From Adiantum capillus-veneris (lineage: Eukaryota > Streptophyta > Polypodiopsida > Polypodiales > Pteridaceae): a stretch of DNA of 64,000 nucleotides. The notes under the pieces are model-generated. The model did not search any database. It was not told where the DNA came from and saw only the letters and a program-made list of their open reading frames with translations. This document shows positions 58,089 through 64,000 of this stretch, in pieces. The DNA lies in NCBI GenBank assembly GCA_014529385.2, contig CM043942.1, positions 26,228,469 to 26,292,468 of the forward strand. The letters run 5' to 3'. Position 1 is the first letter of the stretch, and every line of letters starts with the position of its first letter. The translations under genes and the position numbers were made by a program.

Positions 58089-59300
58089 ATGGAGGCTCCA
58101 ACTCCGCCACAGAGGGACTTGTCCGAAGCCCCCTCGCCCGACCCCGTTAAGCCCACCATTCGACTTGCTCTTTCGTCGACAAAGCAAGTGAGCCTGGCCG
58201 TAGAGGTAGAGCACTTATTGCAGGCAACTTCGGTCATCTGCAAGATTCTCGGCACTCGACCTAGCAGAGGAGAGCTAGGTGACCTTCTCTAGGCCCGCCT
58301 TCTCGCATAGGTGGGCAGGATCTTGGACGTATAGATAGTCGAACGAGGTTACTATCAGATTGAGTTTGAGACCTCCGAGATGGCGTCCAAGGTCATCGCC
58401 ATGAGTCCATTGACCATCCGAGAAGCACGAGCCCACTTTTGACATTGGAGACATGGTTTCGACCCTGCTTCGGATGTTCTATTAGAGGAGGCAGACATCC
58501 CCATCTCCGTCTGCTTTCTGGGTTTGCGGAGGGAGTACTTACCACTTTTGTCCAGGATCGCGGCTCAGCCATTGGGACTGTCCTGGAGACACCTCACACG
58601 GCAGCCTCAGTAGTTGCCCAGGCAGCATTCCCTCAGTTCGCATTTTGGTCAGAGACACTCACACGCTCACGAAGGTAATTTTTTTGCCTCGGGTGAGTGG
58701 GGGTTGGTTTAGATAGAGTGTGGAGTATTTGGGACTCCCGAACCAGTGCTTCATTTGTCGACAGATGGGCCATCTAGCGAAGGCCTGTCCACGGAGGAGG
58801 CCTCAACCTACACCACAGCCTCAGCCCCAACCTGCAAGAGCTGGCTAGCAGACAGAGACAGAGACACAGCGCACACATGCAGAGCCACACTCTTATCTTG
58901 GGGCTCCAAAGAAGGAGGGATGGCAGCAGGTCTATGGTCGACGATGCCAGGGGCCACATCGATAGCGTGGCACTCAGAGTGGTCCTCAGGCGCGTACTTA
59001 GCAGCAGTGGGTTCCCACGGGGAACCGGTTTGGTCCTCTTGAAAGGATGAGGTCCCTGCTCCAGCCCCCACCCTAGCTTCACCCTCAATAGCCCCTCCCC
59101 CTCCAGACTTTCCCCCTCTTCCTCATCCTCCCCCCCGCTTCCTGCTCCCACCGCCTCTTTCTCCCGCCCCTCTACTTCTACCGCCCCCCCCCGCCCCTCT
59201 TCTCCACCGCTCCCCCTGCTCCTTCTCTCCCCCCTCCCGCTTCAGTTCCTCAGTCTTCCCAGGGGGCAGGGCCTTCTCCGGCTGCTAGGAGGTCTCTTGG
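58089..59300 (+). pseudogene. LINE ORF1 (RNA-binding protein)
   Basis: Starts MEAPTPPQRDL. A DUF4283-like segment follows across several stops. A knuckle CFICRQMGHLAKACPRRR is readable around 58748-58800 (CX2CX4HX4C intact), then a Gln/Pro-rich stretch. The 59050-59260 region is C-rich and Pro-coding. ORF1 proteins coat LINE RNA. Confidence 0.65.
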
Positions 59301-59985
59301 TAGTGCCTTTGCCAACCACAAGTCGCTTGGCGAGAGAGGGACAACCTTTCTTGTGGCCCCCTCTATAGGTACAGACGTCCCCCCTTGCAGATATTCCTCG
59401 AGGTCTAATGAGCATTGACATCCAGCATCGATGGGATTTCTTTGACTTTGACTTTACTCATTTTCTCGATGACCCCTCAACAAAACATGAGGCATGCTCC
59501 TTCAGGGTCCATGTTCTGTTCCTTGTAGCTAGGGGGACAGAGGCCTTGGACTCAGTAGTTGGCTTCTCCTTTCCCCTCTGTAGGGGCAGGGACCGGATAG
59601 AGTGGACTCTCAACTTAGTGTTGGGATGGTTGCACACACAGGTCCTAGAGTTCTCTCACCACATGGGAGAACTAGGAGTTACAAACATGCTTCAGACCTG
59701 TGGCCATTGGCCAAGTTTGCGGTGACACCTCCAGATTCAGCATTGTGGTTTACTTCTTTGCCGATACACAATGCTTGCCATGCTATGTATACATTCATGA
59801 GGACTCTTGGACAGAGGAGGTTGCTCTACGTATGGCTCGCTCTACTTGAGCTTGGGCCTGCAGGCACTTGTTGCAGTCACGCCTATCTAGAGGACGTTCG
59901 GATGTAGATTACTCCCCATCCAAGCCAGCCTCGAAGATAGCCCATCTAGCTACTGCGTGGCAACATCTGTTCTCTCTCGCTCCCC
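59301..59985 (+). other. Region between LINE ORF1 and ORF2
   Basis: A 105-codon frame (59408-59725) and overlapping stretches match nothing I know. They may be the end of ORF1 or leader DNA of ORF2. Confidence 0.35.
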
Positions 59986-60540
59986 ATGAGGATCGTCTCA
60001 TGGAGCGTGCAGGGACTAGGTGGGCCCCAATTTCAATGTCAATGGGGCCGACTGCGTCACGAGCTTCAGCGCTGCCTTGTGGGAGGAGAGATTGATCTCC
60101 TTATGCTTTAGGAGCACCATCTGTGTGAGAGCCACATTAGACGTTGTGGTCAGCTCTTGCGTGGATGATATGACACTTTTTGGTCAGTTTCTTTTGCAAA
60201 ACACTGGTGCATAGGAGGGGACTTCAACATGTTGGAGGACCCTTTTGACAGGATTGGTGGTAGCCACGCTACTGTGCATGGAGTTGAGCTGGCAGCTTGG
60301 GAGAGGTTTTGTATGACTCTGAGGGTCTCGGATGTTTGGCAGCACTCTGGTTTTGTGAGGCCCCCAGACAGCTGGCCTTCTCTTGTTTGGGCCGCAGAGT
60401 GGGAGGAGTGAATCTATCGTGGATAGATCGCTTCTACACTAGTGACCATTTCAGTGACTTGGGAGGGACAGTGGGCATTTTGGCAGGGACTTCCTTCTCG
60501 GACCATGCACCAGTGATCCTCACAGTGGCAGACAGGTAGA
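59986..60540 (+). pseudogene. LINE ORF2 endonuclease domain
   Basis: Begins MRIVSWSVQGLGGPQF, the usual start of LINE endonucleases, where SWN is normal; the active-site Asn is Ser here. Then GGDFNMLEDPFDRIGG (GDFN motif), IDRFYTSDHF and SFSDHAPVIL with the SDH motif. The enzyme nicks target DNA. Frameshifts occur near 60110 and 60410. Confidence 0.8.
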
Positions 60541-60987
60541 GGAGTGGTAGCATGATGCTTTGTATCCCAGAGAGGGTCTTTGTATCCCAGAGAGGGTCTT
60601 GCTGGACTCAGCACTCAGAGAGCAGGTAGAGTCTCTATGGATAGAGAGCTTGGACAGGCAAGATTCTCTTGCTTACAGAGTGGCCTCAGGCCTAGCTCAG
60701 ATTAGCTGTTTTTTTTCCAAGAGCGGGCTACAGCGAGAGAGGAGGAGCAGCGTCTCAGACGGGGCATTGCTTTGCTACAGAGGATGCAGGAGAAACATCC
60801 ATACACTCCTTGGTTGGAGGAGCAGCTACAGCAGGCTCCGTCAGGAGCTTGGCAACATGAGTTTGCTTTCCACCGACAAGCAGCTCAGTGGACCCAGGTG
60901 GGTGACAGAGTGATGGGTGATTTCTTTGAGGCAGTGGGACCTCGGCATTTGCATGCCAAAGTCAGTTAGTTGAGGAGGCCCGATGGG
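60541..60987 (+). pseudogene. LINE ORF2 linker
   Basis: Open pieces with QISCFFSKSGLQRERRSS-like and RMQEKHPYTPWLEEQLQQA stretches. A 21-bp tandem doublet (CTTTGTATCCCAGAGAGGGT) lies at 60559-60600. Confidence 0.6.
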
Positions 60988-61472
60988 TCAGTTGCTTCTG
61001 AGCCCGAGGATATGCGTGTAGCTGCTACTGACTTTTACCGTGAGTTACTGTTTGCTGTGCAAAGCCCCAATCAGAGCACCAGGATGCATGCAAGGAGCAG
61101 GTTTGGGCACAGATTCCTTGTCTTGTGACTGAGGAGATGCGTCAGAGGCTTGAGCTACCACTTCAGCTTGAGGAGCTGCACATGGCGCTTAGGGCCCTCC
61201 CCCGTGGTAGTTGTCCAGGTGAGGATGGGCTGTCAGTTGCTTCTGAGCCTGAGGATATGCGTGTAGTTGCTACTGACTTTTATCGTGAGTTACTGTCTGC
61301 AGAGCCCCAATCAGAGCGCCAGGATGCATGCAGGGAGCAGGTATGGGCACAGATGCCTTGTCTTGTGACTGAGGAGATACGTCAGAGGCTTGAGATACCA
61401 CTTCAGCTCGAGGAGCTGCACATGGCCCTTAGGGCCCTCCCCCGTGGTAGTTGTCCAGGTGAGGATGGGCTG
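60988..61472 (+). repeat. Tandem duplication inside LINE ORF2
   Basis: Copies at 60988-61232 and 61233-61472 differ by a 5-bp indel and several substitutions. Both encode SEPEDMRV, PLQLEELHMALRALPRGS and CPGEDGL, the segment just before the RT core. A LINE of this type needs it once. Confidence 0.88.
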
Positions 61473-62640
61473 ACTCCCAGATTTTTCTTGGAGTAGTGAG
61501 ACCTGCTTGGCCCATATCTCTGTAGTGATTTTTAGTACATTTTGCACACAGGAGTGATGCCTAACAGCACGAGTGAGGGACTGATATACCTCATTCCCAA
61601 GGAGGGTGGCTCCTTGGATGAGATTTGACAGTGGTTCCCCATCACCATCCTCAACTTAGCCTACAAATTTTTTGCCAAGGCTCTGAGTTTGAGGATTCAA
61701 CCACTTCTAGAGAGCCTTACATGGGAATCAAAGAGGTTTTATCAAGGAACGCAGTATCCTTGACAACATCTTTACTTTTTGGGAGGCTTCTGCCGTGGCA
61801 CGGCTCTGTGGTGAGGACCTAGTGATTCTTCTTCTCAATTTTGAGAAGGCATACGACAGAGTTGACTTGGACTTTCTAGAGGAACTCTACGCAGGATGGG
61901 CGTCTCAGATGCTTGGATCCGAGGGGTGTCAGCTTTGTACAAACAGGCTCACAGTTAGGTACTTTTGGCAGGAGGTAGAGGTGATTGCTTCATGCTCACA
62001 CGTTTGGTCAAACAGGGATGTCCTCTTGCCCCCTTCCTCTTATTGTTCTGTGGAGAGGTGATGAGCAGGTTTTTGGTGTCGCAGCAGGTTGGTCTACGGG
62101 GCTTAGCACTCTCTATTCGGGGAGATGAGCTTCTGGACGCTGAGTTTGCCGACGACTGAGCCTTGTACTTAGATGGCTAGGAGGCCAACCTTCATAGGTG
62201 TGAGCAGGCTCTGGAGACCTTCTGATGTGCATCGGGCGCATTGATCAATTGGAGAAAGACAATGGATTTCTCGGTTGGCAGTGCTCGTGTACCCGATTGG
62301 ATGCCAGGAGAGGGTTTTAGGTGGATCCCCCCAGGGACTGCACTTCAGTACTTGGGGTGTCAGGTTGGTTTGGACTTGTCTCTCGAGCAATAGATTGCTC
62401 CCCTTGTCCTGTCTATCAAGAGAAAGTTGCTACATTGGAGCTCAACACGACTTTCTTTGGCTGGCAGAGTAGTAGTGGCCAACCAAGTGTTGTTGGCGAC
62501 TATGTGGTACATCACTTCTTGCTGGATCTTCTTGAGTTCTTGTATCAGCCAGGTAGAGAGGCTGATCAAGAACTTCCTTTGGTCAGGACGTGACACTCAA
62601 ATAGCCCGAGCAAAAGTGGCTTAGTAGGTAATCACTCTTC
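61473..62640 (+). pseudogene. LINE ORF2 reverse transcriptase
   Basis: GLIYLIPKEGGSLDEI, ITILNLAYKFFAKALSLR, NFEKAYDRVDLDFLEEL, VKQGCPLAPFLLLF and the catalytic FADD (62148-62160, directly followed by a stop). SLAGRVVVANQVLLATMWY marks the thumb side. Multiple frames are needed. Confidence 0.85.
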
Positions 62641-64000
62641 CTTGTTCACAGGGAGGGCTTGGGATCATTGACCCAACACAACAGAGCCGAGCCCTTCTTG
62701 GAAAGTTGATCGTCAGAGGACTTCTTCCAGGCGAGGAGCCCTGGAAGGACTTCTTGCTACAGCGGCTTCGTGCTAGGATGCCTCAGGCAGGAGGCCCTTG
62801 GCAACCTTAGACCAGATGGATCTTCACAGAGATGCGCAGAGTTTGTTTGAGTAGGAGACTGGAGGACCGTTTTGCTGTGAGTCTGCTTCGATCTTGGGAG
62901 CCCTTGCGGCAAGGCCTGGACCAGAGACAGCCTACTTGCACGGAGGAGCACCTACGGTAGCCCCTTGTATGGAACCCCATGGTTAGCACTCAAAGAGGCC
63001 ACTTGGTTGGTAGTCGGCCTCATGTTTCCTGGGGTCCCATGGCAGCGGGTCCAGCGCGCTCTTTAGGTGACTAGTTAGAGTTCACAGGCTTGTCTGAGGA
63101 GGTTCAGGGTTTCCAGCTATAGGGCATGAGAGGGATGCAGAGCATGTGCCAGGACATCTTAGAGGTAGTTCCAGCTGAGTGGCTCACGCCTCTCGAGCCA
63201 TTAGCACCCAGGTGGATGGGAGCATTCACACGATTGGAGGTTCTCATCTCCGTCAGGGCCTGCTCAGAGACTGTTCTATCCCTTTTCTTTGAGCTTCAGG
63301 GTGGGGGACTCCTACAGCGAGTTACAGTAGAGGCCTCGCAAGTGGCAGAGTGCTGTTTTCAGAGGATCCGAGTAGTGGGCATTTGTGGGAAACCATGTAT
63401 CATTGATCCGAACCCAGCAGCTCTTGAGACTTGACAGTGGAGGATGTTGGCTTGGGAGTGTTGTCCTTTGGCACGAGTACAGTGGGATCCTGGTGAGTGT
63501 CTTTGGAGGGACCCCTTCTCTTCTACAGACCACCCAGGAGTCCCTTTCTTTCAGTACACTGTTCGACTGCGATGTCATATACTAGCAACACCGAGAGAGG
63601 CCCATCCCATTGCAACACCTCATTGTTGGCAGGAGGATGGTCTCACAACTGAGTTCTTGGTAGCCTTCTGGGAGAGGTTGTGGGACTCCAGACAGTCAAG
63701 GCGAGTCACCTTGTTTCAATGGCTGGTCGCATACAGAGCTACAACAATTGGGAGTTGGCTAGTGCATAGTGGTCTCTCGACCGCATGTGCAGCTTGTGAC
63801 CATCTTGTGGAGAGTCAGCATCATTGTCTTTGGGACTGTTCCTCGGCCCAGTAGGTGTGGCTACGAGTTCTTTGGCTGATGCTTTCTCTCTCCATGGCTC
63901 GGCAGTACACTTGGGGAGTAGCAGCTTGGTCCACCCTCACGGACCCGGCACTTCAGTTTGAGCTATCTTCCACCAGCAGGATGATAGTGATGCAAGAGGG
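62641..64000 (+). pseudogene. LINE ORF2 C-terminal part with zf-RVT-like segment
   Basis: Scattered open stretches ending with FQWLVAYRATTIGSWLV and CAACDHLVESQHHCLWDCS (63715-63850), the Cys/His pattern of the zf-RVT domain found at the end of plant LINE ORF2. The frame closes at 63851, and the element continues to the window edge. Confidence 0.7.

Larger units (their letters stand above)
57690..64000 (+). mobile_element. L1-type LINE, decayed, 3' end outside window
   Basis: ORF1-like region with a CCHC knuckle, an endonuclease, a reverse transcriptase and a zf-RVT-like C-terminus in the order of plant L1 elements. Many stops and frameshifts show it is inactive. A 240-245-bp tandem duplication lies between endonuclease and RT. 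Confidence 0.88.

Overview
This window is nuclear DNA from a land plant with a large, repeat-rich genome. Spliceosomal introns with GT..AG borders, plant-type Copia, Gypsy, CACTA and LINE families, a plant CRAL-TRIO/SEC14 gene and a plant-mitochondrial-type tRNA-Glu sequence all point that way. The abundance of long (GA)n/(CT)n tracts and the very low gene density would fit a fern or another seed-free plant, but the sequence alone cannot settle the lineage. Only one gene looks intact; almost everything else is mobile or repetitive DNA in various stages of decay.

Layout. 1-9332: the 3' part of LTR element A on the + strand. It has a leader built of higher-order repeats carrying a 22-bp palindromic box, decayed gag-like reading frames (3321-6854) with no reverse transcriptase, a mitochondrial-type tRNA-Glu sequence (6733-6804), a polypurine tract and a 1.06-kb 3' LTR (8270-9332). 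9903-14070: a cluster of repeat modules separated by GA/CT microsatellites, including a 2.1-kb inverted repeat and a captured exon fragment of LL-diaminopimelate aminotransferase (12333-12518). 15740-19330: the host gene, a six-exon (possibly seven-exon) SEC14-like lipid-transfer protein. 19331-24047: intergenic DNA with a Helitron-like terminus, poly-C and CA tracts, a duplicated unknown segment and a degenerate telomere-like AT repeat.

24048-32956: element B on the - strand, an LTR retrotransposon with matching LTRs, a tRNA-Asp-type primer binding site, a gag ORF and a zinc-knuckle/protease ORF, but no reverse transcriptase or integrase. Elements A and B share an unusual CX2CX3HX4C knuckle and a repeated W-[VIL]-P-K / AQGYY module, so they look like two related families that depend on enzymes supplied in trans.

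33203-48523: a CACTA transposon whose TNP2 transposase gene is split by Copia element 1 (+ strand, 34326-44791, target duplication AACTA). Copia 1 is itself split by Copia element 2 (- strand, 35197-40396, target duplication TGAAG). The order of insertion can be read directly: CACTA first, then Copia 1, then Copia 2. 48660-55770: a heavily mutated Ty3/Gypsy element on the + strand. 57690-64000: an L1-type LINE on the + strand, running off the window end.

The genes do not form a pathway. The SEC14-like gene is the only one I expect to serve the plant; the tRNA copy and the aminotransferase fragment are relics carried within repeats.
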